This document shows, piece by piece, positions 12,284 through 22,739 of a DNA stretch of 64,000 bases. This DNA is from Linnemannia hyalina (taxonomy: Eukaryota; Mortierellomycota; Mortierellomycetes; Mortierellales; Mortierellaceae). The notes under the pieces are model-generated. The model did no database searches, had not been told where the DNA came from, and saw only the letters and a list, made by a program, of their open reading frames with translations. Position numbers and translations under genes: made by a program. The DNA is taken from contig JAHRHY010000007.1 of assembly GCA_019671135.1 (NCBI GenBank), positions 1,736,001 through 1,800,000 of the forward strand, in the 5' to 3' direction. Position 1 is the first letter of the stretch. Every line of letters begins with the position of its first letter.

Positions 12284-13561
12284 TTGTTGCTGTTGCTGTT
12301 GCTGTTGTTGTTGTTGTTGTTGCTGCTGCTGTTGCTGTGGCTGGGAAAGGTAGCTGGAGACATTTGAGAGAGTGGGCTGAGGGGTTCCTTGGGCTCTCAG
12401 AGGAGGAGACCGGGCCACCTGGAGCGACGATGACTGACTGGAGACGCTAGCCTGTCTTGTAAGAAGGTTTTTGCTAGGCTCCAGAAGCTGATCTGGTGTC
12501 GAAATAAAAAGTGTTCGAAAAAGAGGAAGTGGCAAATAAAACGTTAACAATATGAAAAACGCACACTCAATCGCCAGCGAATATTCTTGTTATAAGAGAT
12601 GTCGTACCAAGGATATCTTCGGTCAGGACGAAGGGCTTGGAGTTCACAGCCTTGGAATCTTGAGCATTGGTCTTCGCGCCAAGGCCTTTGTTGTTGCCAT
12701 TGTATCCCTGGGAGGACGAGTTGTTGTTGTCGGAGGGGTAGTGTGCAGTTGGGTGCTGGGCTTGGATCACCTGCAAAACCTTGCCGATTTTGTCCTGGAG
12801 GTCAACCAGTGCAACGGTTACTGCGGCAATGGTCTGCTTCTCGCTGAGTCCAGCCAATTTAGGCGCCAAGTTCTCGATGGGTACCACCACAGGATGTGTG
12901 ATTTTGTCTATCATTCACACAATGCCAAGCAAAAAAAAAAAAAAAGGTCTGTTAGCCAACAAACTCCGTTACAGAGCACTCGCTGGTTCTGAAAATATCC
13001 ACCTCCAACATGCATAGCATTGTGGGAAAAGTGACGGAACATACCATTGACAGTCAGCTTCAGCAGACTGGACAGCGAGATGGCATGCGATATATCGGCA
13101 TCGTCCTGAATGGTAATCAAGTCGCCGTCTATTGTTGTCGTTTGGTTCCAGTGTCAAAAGAAAGACACAATTGGTGAGCAAAAGGCAATCCCCCACGGCA
13201 CAGCCTGCAATACATATATCACTTCACAGTCAACTTACCTTCATCTTCATAACGCAGAACAAGGTTGTCGAGGTCCGAGGATACGTCAGAACGGAAGAGA
13301 CGCTGGACAATAAAACAGAGCTCATTGTAGGCAGGGACTTGGCTGATGGGAACTCTGAGGTTGGTTCCTGCACACTTGACTAAGTTTCAAGAATAAGCAT
13401 TGTTCATGGAGGAGACACTTCCGTTAGCGATTCAAGGTTTGAAGGAGTCAAAAAAAAAAGGCAGAGTGTGGGAATGAATGAATGGAAAACAAAGTACATT
13501 TGATGATGACGGGCTTATCGCCGAGGGTCAGTTTGCGGAGTCCTTCGTAGGAGGTCATCAT
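11327..13561 (-). CDS. TFG: TFG-like PB1 and Gln-rich protein
   Basis: Five exons (13561-13498, 13379-13239, 13128-13045, 12907-12608, 12492-11327) encode 584 residues. Residues 15-97 form a PB1 domain: basic start LTLGDKPVIIK, IVQRLF, and the OPCA acidic loop YEDEDGDLITIQDDADI. A leucine-rich helical segment follows (NLAPKLAGLSEKQTIAAVTV, then LVDLQDKIGKVL), where human TFG has its coiled coil. The rest is a Gln/Pro-rich low-complexity tail with 47 consecutive Gln and a Tyr/Pro/Ser-rich end. Known role: TFG oligomerises through PB1 and coiled coil at ER exit sites and organises COPII transport between ER and ERGIC. Two ATGs are adjacent at the start (MMTSYEG). Domain order and tail composition match TFG; another PB1/Q-rich protein is less likely. 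Confidence 0.85.
12182..12337 (-). repeat. CAG/CAA trinucleotide tract coding poly-Gln
   Basis: On the coding strand this is 47 uninterrupted Gln codons (12337-12197), one His codon, then four Gln codons. CAA and CAG are mixed, with long CAA-only stretches and alternating CAG-CAA stretches, so it is not a pure expandable CAG array. It lies in the C-terminal half of the TFG-like protein. Confidence 0.95.
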
Positions 13562-13984
13562 CGAGCGTGGGGGTGTGTGAATGAAGAGTGATTTCAGTCG
13601 AAGACGAATAAAAAGGTAGGGTATGGTTATTCAAGAGGAGAAGGGGACAGGTGTGAAGTCGACAAAAGGAAGAAGAGAGAAGAGAAACGCGTGTGGGGCG
13701 GACTTTTGTTCCATTTCTTGCCTGGTCTTGCGTGACTCTCGAACACTTGGCGAAGGAGAAGGGGGGAGGTTCATGCGCCTTTTTTCTTGTCCTTGACTTG
13801 CCACGAATCAGAGTCCAGGCACTGCTTTTCAGGAGTAAAAGCGACCACCACTATCATCCACACGCATAATATCAAATGCTTTACTCCTGGTTCAGTGCGT
13901 GGCCTCAATTGGCGAGTGTTGTTTATTGTTTATTGTTGGAGGATGCTCCTCGGCTGTCATCACAACTTCAGCGAGTCTACTGAC
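13562..13984. other. Intergenic: TFG-like promoter and MED19 3' flank
   Basis: This 423 bp region lies between the start of the TFG-like gene and the end of MED19, both on the minus strand. The part nearest TFG is CT-rich on the coding strand (GA-rich on plus, about 13620-13690), like other leaders in the window. No gene was recognised. Confidence 0.4.
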
Positions 13985-15448
13985 CTAGACAATAACAAGC
14001 TCGCCATGTTCACCATGATCGCCATGCTCGTGCTCCTCTCGTTCCTGTCAATTGGGATAAGGATCAATTTTTAAATGCACGGTTCAACAAAAGAAAGGTT
14101 AACGACTGTTGTCTGAAGCACTTTTAGCATCTCATATACTTCAGTACATAAAGCGCCCATCAACCTAGAAGCAAGGCTTACCCTTTTCCTCTTCTTCTTC
14201 TTCCTGTGTTCAGAGTCGCCGTCCCCTTCATGGTGTCCATGCTCATGATCATGTTCGTGCTTTCTCTTCTTTTTCTATTGAAGGCAATCACATCAGAAAA
14301 ACAATTTGGTCAGACATTTCATTCCACAACATATATCCCGGACGAGCGAACACATAAGGTCAAAAAGAGTTGTAATGATCATACCTTCTTCTTGTGCCTG
14401 TGCTCACGGCTACCATCCTCTGCTCGCTCTGCCTTGTCAACATAGGGTGATGATGTGGATGATTTTGACCCGTGATGAGAACTGTGTCCATGATGAGAAC
14501 TGTGGCCGTGAGAAGAATGCGCCGTTGGATCGCCGCTCGTCGGTACTGAAGAAGAAGGATCTGCGTATCCAGCAACGCCATGCCCATGTGCCGCGCTGCT
14601 TGGTCTGAGCGAGTTGTTTGCTCCTGCTAACCCTGCCGGCGCCGCTGATCCTGCAGCTGGTGCTACCGCTGCCAAATTTTTCATTGCCTGTTTGTATCCT
14701 GCTCCCTCATCTGTGCCCAAGACAGATGCATCAAACTAGTAGTGTCATAACAAATACGAAATATGTTAAACACTCGCACGGTCGTCCTTACAAAAACACT
14801 GATCGGCATAAGATCGTTGTTACTTACTCCAGGAACGGGCCCGACCCGAAGACTGAAGGCGTCTCTGAGTGTAGATGAAGAGAACTGATGAATGGGCTGG
14901 TAGGTCTTCTCTGGCGCTTCCAATAACTGTCGAATGTAGTTTCCAGGCCGTATGACATTCTTTCCTGCGAGAGATAGATCCATGAAACACAACCTGCTGC
15001 ATTAGTACGGCGATCTCCAAGGAATACAATAAGTACATTGTCTTCCAGAGCATGAGTACTTTCTCCTGTAGCAAAGTGCAAACATCCTGTGCATACCTGG
15101 AAGGTGTTTGATGAATGGGAAATATGTTGGTTCGATTGGGGGCACGTCCTCGTTGTTGGGCAGTTTCTGTTTGACGTATTGGTCGTAGAGTGGTTGAAGT
15201 TTGAAGATTGACATGAGGTCGTGGCTTCCCGTCAAAGGCTGTGGTACAGACGCCACTATTCCATCCAAGAAAGAAATGAAAGTACCCAAGTGGCATTAGC
15301 TTTGCTTTCTCGCAACTGATCAGTTGTCGCAGCAACAGAGATGCATTGTCGTCGTCTGACTGGAAAGACAAGTACCTCGCGCCTCCTTGATGAAGTAGAG
15401 GTTGGGCGAGGGTGCTTTGTTGTCAGCGGTCTCCTCGTTGTCCGCCAT
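13985..15448 (-). CDS. MED19: Mediator complex subunit 19 (Rox3)
   Basis: Six exons (15448-15376, 15255-15097, 14964-14828, 14735-14385, 14274-14182, 14044-13985) give 290 residues. The conserved core is at about 5-125: SPNLYFIKEA, PLTGSHDLMSIFKLQPLYDQ, FPFIKHLPGKNVIRPG, then LRDAFSLRVGPVPG, the MED19 hallmark. An Ala/Ser/His-rich linker follows, then a lysine-rich tail (KKKRKH, RKKKKRKR) interleaved with His/Asp/Glu stretches. Known role: head/middle-associated Mediator subunit bridging regulators to RNA polymerase II in the nucleus. The last exon (EREEHEHGDHGEHGELVIV) was chosen because it continues the composition of the preceding tail and has a TTGACAG acceptor. The MED19 call is firm; the final exon is likely. 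The gene is head-to-head with the SLC25A46-like gene. Confidence 0.88.
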
Positions 15449-15775
15449 GGCTGCTGGTTACTGTTGTTTGTGAGTATGGGTGCTGTAGTTGAGAGTGTCT
15501 TGACAAAGGGTGTCTGTTCTCTGCTCCGTGGTCTCCTGCTCTTGCTGATGTCGATGCTGATGGTGAAAAGAACAAGAAACAAGAAACAAGAAACAAGCAC
15601 AAGCAGGGACACTTTCGTACTTAAGTCCCTTCCAAGTCACAATCCTCCTTCAGCCACAGCGTGGAGACGTCCCTGGACAAGTGAATTATTTCGCCGAACA
15701 AATACCTTTGCTGCCCGAAAGCAATGTGCGCACCTTCAACTCACTCATGTCCAACACACATTAAAAGGAACGTCA
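15449..15775. promoter_or_regulatory. Divergent promoter region, MED19/SLC25A46-like
   Basis: 327 bp between divergent start codons. An open frame extends from the carrier gene leftwards through this gap and into MED19, so an upstream carrier start (for example near 15545) cannot be excluded. A short direct repeat (AACAAGAA-type, about 15570-15596) is present. No TATA box was assigned. Confidence 0.4.
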
Positions 15776-17645
15776 ATGGTGCTAAGTGAAATATGGACAC
15801 TAGCCTTCGGAGCACAGAACAGTCTACCAGACCAGGAAGACCCCGACCTCGCCGCTCAACGTCGTCATCACCATCACAATAACAACAACAACAACAACAA
15901 CAACAACAATAACTCTGGCTCTGACGAATACGACGACGACGGCGATAGTGACAGCCACGAGGAGAGACAGGAAGCCGCGATTGCCAAAATCCTCGCTCGA
16001 CAGCATGTCCTCGTCGACGCAGAACGGGATATATTGGGCACCACAGTTTATTTACCCGTACCCAGTGTTCGAGACGAGGCGGCCGAAAACAAGAGCGGGT
16101 TTATTCTAGTGGTCACCTCCTTGACCCTCAACAACATTGGGTGTTATCCTTTCTTTGGCATCCGTGACCGACATCAAGTAAGAAGCGACAAACGGTATCC
16201 GTTTCAAACGTATTTTTTTTTTTCACTATGGTAGCTCTTCTGCCTTCATTGAAATGCTTACAGAGGTATCAAATGCATTGGCCAAATAGGTGTTTCCGAG
16301 CCTGTTTCCAGAGACATCGCCACGGTCATCATTCCAGTACCTCCAGCAGGTGTATCGGTCACAAGGAGTACTCGGGATATGGTACGGCATGCCCTGTAGC
16401 ATGATCTGCCACACCTGCACCATCTTCTATGAAGCCTTTCTCAACAGCATCATTGCACGCCTCCGACATCATTCTCGTAAGGTCCTCCCGAAACCACTCA
16501 TCTACCTCTCCACACGAATGTAAGTAAGCCACTAAAGACATTCTCTCTTCTCACCCAGCAACCGCTGCAACATCAACAATATAAACCAGCACATTAACTG
16601 GGTACTTATCTAACACTCCACGGCCAATAGTGTCGAGTTCCTATTGTATATACCCCTCTACCCGCTTTTACGGAACTCGCTCCTCCTCAGGATGGACTCA
16701 CGGACAGGACCCTGGCCAGGCAACGCCTCATACGTGTGCCTCCTCCGTTCGTTCTTTGTCGACTATGTCCACGACCTCATCGGACTCTTCTACAGCCGGG
16801 GCCGGTCCCCTAGCATCTTACCTCTCTACTCGACCGTCCTCCCTTCTTACGTCCTCAACCTCCTCTTTGAGATCATACAGACCTGGATTTTTCGATGGAT
16901 CTATCCAAGACTGGTCCCTGCCAGTTTCTTTAGTCGGAAGCGATCTTCGAAGGCTTCATCTATACACCCGCCTCAACACTCACCACCACTCCTGTCATCT
17001 ATGCCGCGTGGGTCGTCGTCTGTGAACAATGGTGGAACCTCTTCATCTTCATCGCGCCCTTCACCCTCCAGGAGGAGCGGCGGGCGCCAACACCACCAGC
17101 AGCAGCACCAAACGCCACAGCAGCAACGGCAACAGCAGCAGGACCAGCAAGCCGTCACGGACGGATCCATGACTGCCGTGACAGCGACCGAGATCTCGGC
17201 CACCATCATGGCCGCAATGCCCTCAGTTTCCTCCAGCTCCCCAACAACAACAACCCTGGCCGTCAACCGCGCCCGTCGAGGACTCCGATACCTCTCTGCC
17301 GTCTCACCCCGGAACCCTACATTGCTACAGGAGTTCTACCCCGAAATGGTCTGTGCCATGACGAGCAGTATGATCACCCGTGTACTCCTCTACCCTCTCG
17401 ACACTGTCGCCTCCCGTGTCTCGGCTCAAGGAGGGTCCTTCCCGGGCATAGGCATGGCCCCGACACGATATAATGGGTTCTGGGATTGTTGGAGAATGTC
17501 TTTGAGACCTGAGGGTGGGGGGTTGTGGGGACTGTATTCGGGGGTTGTGGATTGCATTATTGTTGAGGCTATGGTCCGATGGATTGTCCTTGAAGGGACT
17601 TGGTTTGCACATTTGGCCATCAAATGGTTCCATAGACGTTCGTGA
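15776..17645 (+). CDS. SLC25A46: SLC25A46/Ugo1-type outer-mitochondrial-membrane carrier
   Basis: Three exons (15776-16177, 16290-16519, 16631-17645) give 548 residues. After an acidic, His/Asn-rich N-terminus (12 consecutive Asn), hydrophobic carrier segments begin with FILVVTSLTLNNIGCYPFFG. They continue through YLQQVYRSQGVLGIWYGMP, which resembles the family's QGxxALWKG segment, then VEFLLYIPLYPLLRNSLLLR and the C-terminal repeat FYPEMVCAMTSSMITRVLLY-PLDTVASRV, ending with GLYSGVVDCIIVEAMVRW. This order matches SLC25A46, a degenerate solute carrier working in mitochondrial fusion/fission and lipid handling at the outer membrane; yeast Ugo1 is the fungal counterpart. A Ser/Gln/His-rich insert of about 110 residues interrupts the domain near 340-440. 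The start is the least certain part. Confidence 0.8.
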
Positions 17646-17829
17646 GACGGTTATTATTTTTTTCTGTGTTTGGTATCATAATAGATTGTATTAATGTTTA
17701 ATGGTATGCTATGCCATGCCAAGTTATGCAAGGAGATATTAATGAAGGAGGAGGTGGATGTTGCACAAGTTGCAAGAGAATGGCACGGGGGAGGAGTAGG
17801 AGGAGGAGTTGGAAGAGGAGGGAATGTTA

Positions 17830-19554
17830 TTATGCCATAGGAGAGGAAGGGGTAAGGCGAGGACCAACTTGGAACATGGTCGAGATATCATAACCCTGAC
17901 CAAGAGAGCTCTTGGTCTTGCTCGCCGACACTGAGGATGTCACCTTTTCGATCTGAGAGAAATGGGCCATCATCGACGGTGAGAGCGAAGGTGTTTTCTT
18001 GTGTTGCTGTTGCATGGATCTCGGACCAAAGCGGTCGCTAAGGGCTGCTGGTGCCTCCTCACTCTCACTTTCGTCGTTATCAATGTTGTGGGGTTGGTGA
18101 GCAAAAGGGTGAACAGAGGACGCGAGGGATTCGCCGTTCCGGGAAGAGGACACAACGACGACTTCCATCTCGTCCATGGATCGATCGGAGGTGGACGTCC
18201 GACGGTCGCTGTTGTTCGTAGGTATCGCCCAGTTGTTGGACGATGATACGTTCGGGCGCTCGTAGTCATGGAGGGACATGGTCATCGACTCGACAGATCC
18301 TCGTCGGAGTAGGTGGGTTGACGAGGGGCCGTTGTTGAGGCTGTGGAGGGACATGGCTATCGACTCGACCGATCCCCTCCGGAGCATGAGGGTTGAGGGG
18401 TTGTTGGCCATTGAGTCAGTACCCATGTGCATGTGGCTACGGTGGTGGTGGTGAGGGATCAAATGGCGACCAGAGACAGTTGATGGGCTTGTGGGTGAAG
18501 TCACCCTGGTCAGACTGGGTGTAAGACTGGGTGTCAAGCTTGGCCGTCTCGATGACGATGTAGGTTGGAATTGTTGCAATTGCTGGCTCTTGAGTGCGAA
18601 ATCAACGGGTCCTGTCCCCGGGAAGCAGGCAGGAGCAGTCGGGTCCGCAGGGATCGGAAGCACACCAACGACATTAGAAGCGCCGCCGTTGGAAGACGAA
18701 AAGGGTGACAACGGAGACAACGGAGAGAGGACGGAAGGGGGTGCCGTTGTCGAGGTTTTGATCGTTAGCAAAGGATGCTTACGATGAAACAACTGTTGCT
18801 TCTTCTTGTGCTGTTGTTGCTGTAACGGATGATGTCCGTCATTATTATTGTTGTTGGTGAGCCTGCCGTCGTCTAGGTGACATCCATTAGCAACTTTAAG
18901 GGATGAAATCGCGTTTGGCCTTGATGAACACGTCCTGGTCATATTATAATTTGCTGAGGCTGCAGCTGCAGCCGTGCATGGAGGGTAGTAAAGTTGATCT
19001 CCTTTACGAGGCAACAGTAATAGGCGGGAAAGAGCCGCTTTGAAACGAGCAGAGGACGAGGATGGGGACGGGCGAGACATCAGAGGCGCGGTAAGGGATC
19101 GTTCGTAATGGGCCGAGAAGGGTGACAAAGGCGCAAGAGGGTGAGTCGACGACGAAGGGGATCCAGCAGAAGAGGGGTATAGAAAGTGGTGGTGGTGATG
19201 TTGCCTTGACTCCAATGTCGATATTGAGGACCCATTACGACTGTCGCCACCACTCTTGTCCGCGGACCAAGTGGATCGGAATCGAGACTCTCCTCCATGT
19301 CCACCCTTTTGGAGGAGCAACTTTTGGTGTTGTTGTTGCTGTCGTGGCGATAGTGAAGATAGCGAGGACAGTGTTGCGAACGCGCCGACGCTACTGCTTT
19401 GGTCCGAGACCGTTGAGAAGCTGGAGCTGCCAAAGCCGGAATCTTGAGGCGATGTTGAGGATGAGGACGAGGAACCAAAGGACTGAGACGATCCTCTACG
19501 CTTGTTGGTCTTTGTCTTTCTCTTGTCCCTCCAGGCTGTCAAGAAGAATGTCAT
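17830..19554 (-). CDS. Unrecognised Ser-rich protein with repeated RRGSVES motifs
   Basis: A single uninterrupted 574-residue frame begins MTFFLTAWRDKRKTKTNKRR and is then very rich in Ser, Pro, His and Gln, so mostly disordered. A nearly repeated motif, LRRGSVES(I/M)(A/T)MSLH, occurs twice at about 389-402 and 414-427. The Arg-Arg-x-Ser core fits the consensus of PKA-like basophilic kinases. Further basic-Ser/Pro patches include TPSLTPSLTRVTSPTSP. There is no signal peptide beyond the short hydrophobic start, and no membrane helix. Length without stops and consistent amino-acid bias support a real gene. Its 5' side is long and CT-rich on the coding strand. It is convergent with the carrier gene. 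No function can be assigned; a phospho-regulated scaffold is speculation. Confidence 0.7.
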   Translation of the reverse strand: MTFFLTAWRDKRKTKTNKRRGSSQSFGSSSSSSTSPQDSGFGSSSFSTVSDQSSSVGAFATLSSLSSLSPRQQQQHQKLLLQKGGHGGESRFRSTWSADKSGGDSRNGSSISTLESRQHHHHHFLYPSSAGSPSSSTHPLAPLSPFSAHYERSLTAPLMSRPSPSSSSARFKAALSRLLLLPRKGDQLYYPPCTAAAAASANYNMTRTCSSRPNAISSLKVANGCHLDDGRLTNNNNNDGHHPLQQQQHKKKQQLFHRKHPLLTIKTSTTAPPSVLSPLSPLSPFSSSNGGASNVVGVLPIPADPTAPACFPGTGPVDFALKSQQLQQFQPTSSSRRPSLTPSLTPSLTRVTSPTSPSTVSGRHLIPHHHHRSHMHMGTDSMANNPSTLMLRRGSVESIAMSLHSLNNGPSSTHLLRRGSVESMTMSLHDYERPNVSSSNNWAIPTNNSDRRTSTSDRSMDEMEVVVVSSSRNGESLASSVHPFAHQPHNIDNDESESEEAPAALSDRFGPRSMQQQHKKTPSLSPSMMAHFSQIEKVTSSVSASKTKSSLGQGYDISTMFQVGPRLTPSSPMA

Positions 19555-20967
19555 GATTGGGGGGAGGGGGGGTTTTTGGGTTGTGGGATTTGTCGATAGG
19601 GTTTATGGTTATGAGATGTAGGTAGCGGATGAATGGAGTGGAAGATGATGAAGGAGCAGGATATGAACGAGGATGAAATTGTAGAAGAGAGGATGAAGTA
19701 TAGGGATGAATTGAGAGTGGTAGATGATGCGTGGAGTGAAGAAAGGCGGAAAATGCAGTTGTGAAAGTGAAAGAGAAAAAGGGAAGTGAGCGAAAGAGAG
19801 AAAGAATAAAAGGAGAAGGAGAGGAGAGAGAAGTAGCGAGCGGGGTTGGCAGCTTGTTTTTAATATGGCGTGCGTAGGGATGCGATCGATGTATGAGAGA
19901 AAGTAAGAGAAAAAGAGGAAAGAGAAGAAAAAGAAGAGGACGAAGAAGAGTACAAGAGAAGTGACAAAGGACATACAAGGCAGCACCATGTCGAGTTGAG
20001 GTTGAGCATTTGGCAGACTCTCAACAACAAAAGACACCATCCTTCCACTCATCCATCCACACAAAAAACACTCGGACCATGGATAAAAGTCCCTTCAGCT
20101 CAAATAAAGCTACTTTCCTTAAACAAAAGATAACAAACTGGTCTCTTCTCATTTCATTCACGGATGGACAAGATGGGTTCAACACACATATAGCAATGCT
20201 CGGCCAATTGCTCACCACTAAAGAAAAACACCGTTGCAGTCCCAAGATCATCATGTATGTCTCTCTTTTTTCTTTCTTTCTCCTTTTGTCCGTCCGTCCG
20301 TCAATGCCGTTTGCCTTCTTTTGTATGTTCCTTCCTTGTACCTACCATACGTCGGGAAATATGAGCTTCTTGCCTGTCTGTACAGTCCTTTTGTGCCAGG
20401 ATGAGGATGGACAAGTTGCCCGCACACAGACAGACAACAATCAACAAACAGACACCCAATGGTTTTAGGTCCTTCCCTTCCTTCAATGGAGCCCATATTT
20501 CATGGAGAAGGAAACGAACAAAAAAGAGGAGAAATACGGCATCGCGATTTCATTCGATTGGCGATACTTAAGTGCGATTCAAGGCCATGCCAGAGGCGAC
20601 GTTGTTCTTACTATTATTATTGACCACGGACACAGGACAAAGATGGATCGAAGCGAATGTGGGGTCGAATTGCAGGTCGAGCCAAGTTTGGGGGAGGAAA
20701 GAAAGAGGAGGAGGGTGTCATTCACCCACAAAGATAGACACACGGACGAACGCAAATAGCCAACGGAATCTTCCTATCCCCTCCCTCCCTTTCTTTCCCC
20801 ACAAAAGGGACAAACACGATCCTCATCCAAACGGTCGAAACTCGGGGTGCAGTATCCTTCTTGTCCACGGAGGTGTGCACAGTGCTCACATAATATATAG
20901 CAGCAAGTGATGCTAATGCAGCTAATGGAATAATGGGTTCCTTTTTTTTGACACGCTTGTCTCCTGT
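19555..20967. other. Intergenic, long pyrimidine-rich leader
   Basis: From 19560 to about 19980 the minus strand is strongly CT-rich, as expected for the promoter/5' leader of the Ser-rich gene. The remainder, to the stop of the Myb gene, holds only short overlapping frames with no family resemblance. No RNA gene or repeat was seen. Confidence 0.4.
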
Positions 20968-22308
20968 TTATTGTTTTTTGTCAGTAGCAGCACCAGTAAT
21001 CTCCTTCTTTGCCTCCACAGCCTCTGGTGTACTCTTTTTCATCCTTTGGAGCCGCCTCTGCTGGCGACTAATCACAGCGGCCACCTGCATAGGAGACCGA
21101 GTCCCAACGTGTTCTGCAACTCTCCACGGGTCCCGTTCAAACCTCTCCAGACCTTCCTCCAATCGCCCCAACTCCTCCTCCGACCACTTTCCTCTCACAG
21201 CGTTATGGTACACGTTGTAAAAATGATCCCGACAAGCCAGTTTTCCTCTAGTCTTGACTTTCTCCGCAATCGCCGTCCAATTCAACAGCTCCAGCCGATG
21301 ACTCCCAAGCTTGAGAATCGGTAGACCATCCTGTTCCGGGAGTTGCTGCAGGTCTGCACGCCATTGACCGAGGGTGTTTTTCGTTGTCGTGGGCTTGCCG
21401 ATTAAGACGTCGACTGCCACCTGGTACTTGCTCTCCAACTGCTCGAATATGGCCCTCTGAAAGCGCCGTTCCTCCTCTCTCACCGCCCAGAAACCACTGT
21501 GTGTTGGCGAAGCATGCAGCAACTCCCAACGTTTACGACACGCTGCTGATGACCGAAGGAGTTGTGAGCCATCGATATCCTCTTTAGAGATTTTGGTCCA
21601 GAGCTTCGGCAACTGGGTGTCGCGATTCCTCTCAACCAACTGTTTCAACAATGCATCTTCCTTTGGCGACCATGCCCGCTTGCGCGAAAAAGCCTTGATC
21701 ATTCTTGGCCACCGAACCGCTTTCTCGTCTCGGTTGCTCTCCCCTCGCTTGACTTTATCTGCGATCCTAAGCTGGAGGTAAACCGTTCGCAAGGGTGGGG
21801 CCCCCTCATTTCCTGCGACCGAATTGGCGATATCGATCTCCCCCGGCTGGACCCCATCTCTGGCTTGCTGTTCCAGAACCATTGTCGCCCTGCGTACCCA
21901 TCTGACCCGCACGACGACTGCTTCGACCGTCCGATGCGAACAGAGAGTAGAGTGGATTTCTTTGGCGTTCTTACCCTCCTTCACCAGTTGATAGAGGTCT
22001 CTGTCCTCTTCTGCAGTCCACCGGGGACTCATTGGCCGCCGCGAACCAGTCTCACTTTCTGCAGTCCGTTCTGATGCTGGGAACCGAGAATGTCCTGGAG
22101 GATTGCTGTTGTTGCTGGCGCGGTCAATTGCTTTCGATAAGTCGGCTCCTGTCACGTTCTTCAAGAGGTTGTGGCGCGTTTGAGTGATGAAGCGAAGATG
22201 TGATGGGTGCCGAGTGAGGACTGATGATCCCATTTGCTGTAACTGGAGTCGACTGAGCGCATTGGTAATAAGCGACAGTTGAGCAGTGCTGTTCCTGAGG
22301 GCCGCCAT
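20968..22308 (-). CDS. Multi-repeat Myb/SANT-like DNA-binding protein
   Basis: A single exon of 446 residues. At least three Myb/SANT-like repeats can be read: PRWTAEEDRDLYQLVKEG at about 95-140, RAWSPKEDALLKQLVERN with a following SAACRKRWELL at about 210-270, and RGKWSEEELGRLEEGLERF with DPWRVAEHVG at about 370-415. A fourth divergent unit (GFWAVREEERRFQRAIFEQL ... LNWTAIAEKVKTRGKLACRDHF) lies between them. Spaced Trp or aromatic residues and W(T/S)xEED starts are typical. The first 50 residues lack acids and are rich in Arg, Ser, Leu and Gln, like a mitochondrial presequence. Myb proteins of this build bind DNA as transcription or termination factors; the target is unknown. A decayed relative lies just upstream. 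Confidence 0.8.
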   Translation of the reverse strand: MAALRNSTAQLSLITNALSRLQLQQMGSSVLTRHPSHLRFITQTRHNLLKNVTGADLSKAIDRASNNSNPPGHSRFPASERTAESETGSRRPMSPRWTAEEDRDLYQLVKEGKNAKEIHSTLCSHRTVEAVVVRVRWVRRATMVLEQQARDGVQPGEIDIANSVAGNEGAPPLRTVYLQLRIADKVKRGESNRDEKAVRWPRMIKAFSRKRAWSPKEDALLKQLVERNRDTQLPKLWTKISKEDIDGSQLLRSSAACRKRWELLHASPTHSGFWAVREEERRFQRAIFEQLESKYQVAVDVLIGKPTTTKNTLGQWRADLQQLPEQDGLPILKLGSHRLELLNWTAIAEKVKTRGKLACRDHFYNVYHNAVRGKWSEEELGRLEEGLERFERDPWRVAEHVGTRSPMQVAAVISRQQRRLQRMKKSTPEAVEAKKEITGAATDKKQ

Positions 22309-22739
22309 GGTTGAACGTTGTTCCTAAATCCGACTGAATGTTGATGGAGAGAAGAATCAAGCCCTGGACTTGCCTTTTTTTTCTCTTGGAGCAGCTTCGA
22401 AAGCTACACGTGATGATCATTTTGTGGTGGTTTCGTCCACCACCCCTTAAGTAGAGTCTTCTCGAAGCCTGTACGCAAGAGAGGAAATCAACCTCCCACA
22501 ATTTCTCCTGCGTCCTTCTTGTTCCTGAAAAACATCCCAAGGTGATCAACGACGTCCATTGATAAAGATACTCGAAGGAATTAAATAAAAAAACATAGGC
22601 CGCCAACTCTTTATCAGTCTCACTTCCAAGATGATCTCAGCTTGCTGTTGATATAAAGAAATGCGCAAATGTCTTTATTCTTATTCTCAGTACTATCTTT
22701 CTTTTCCCTATCCCTCCCACCTCCTGACCGCTTTCATCA
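22309..22739. other. Intergenic, upstream of Myb gene
   Basis: This contains the presumed promoter of the Myb gene and the 3' flank of the decayed Myb copy. No gene was recognised in it. Confidence 0.35.

Noticed and set aside
11558..12450. Plus-strand frames of poly-Leu, poly-Ala/Val across the Gln-rich region
   Set aside because: They are the antisense of CAG/CAA tracts in the TFG-like exon and have no independent support.
19496..20064. Leu/Phe/Ser-rich minus-strand frames resembling membrane proteins
   Set aside because: They arise from the pyrimidine-rich leader of the Ser-rich gene; hydrophobicity comes from CTT/TTC runs, not conserved helices.
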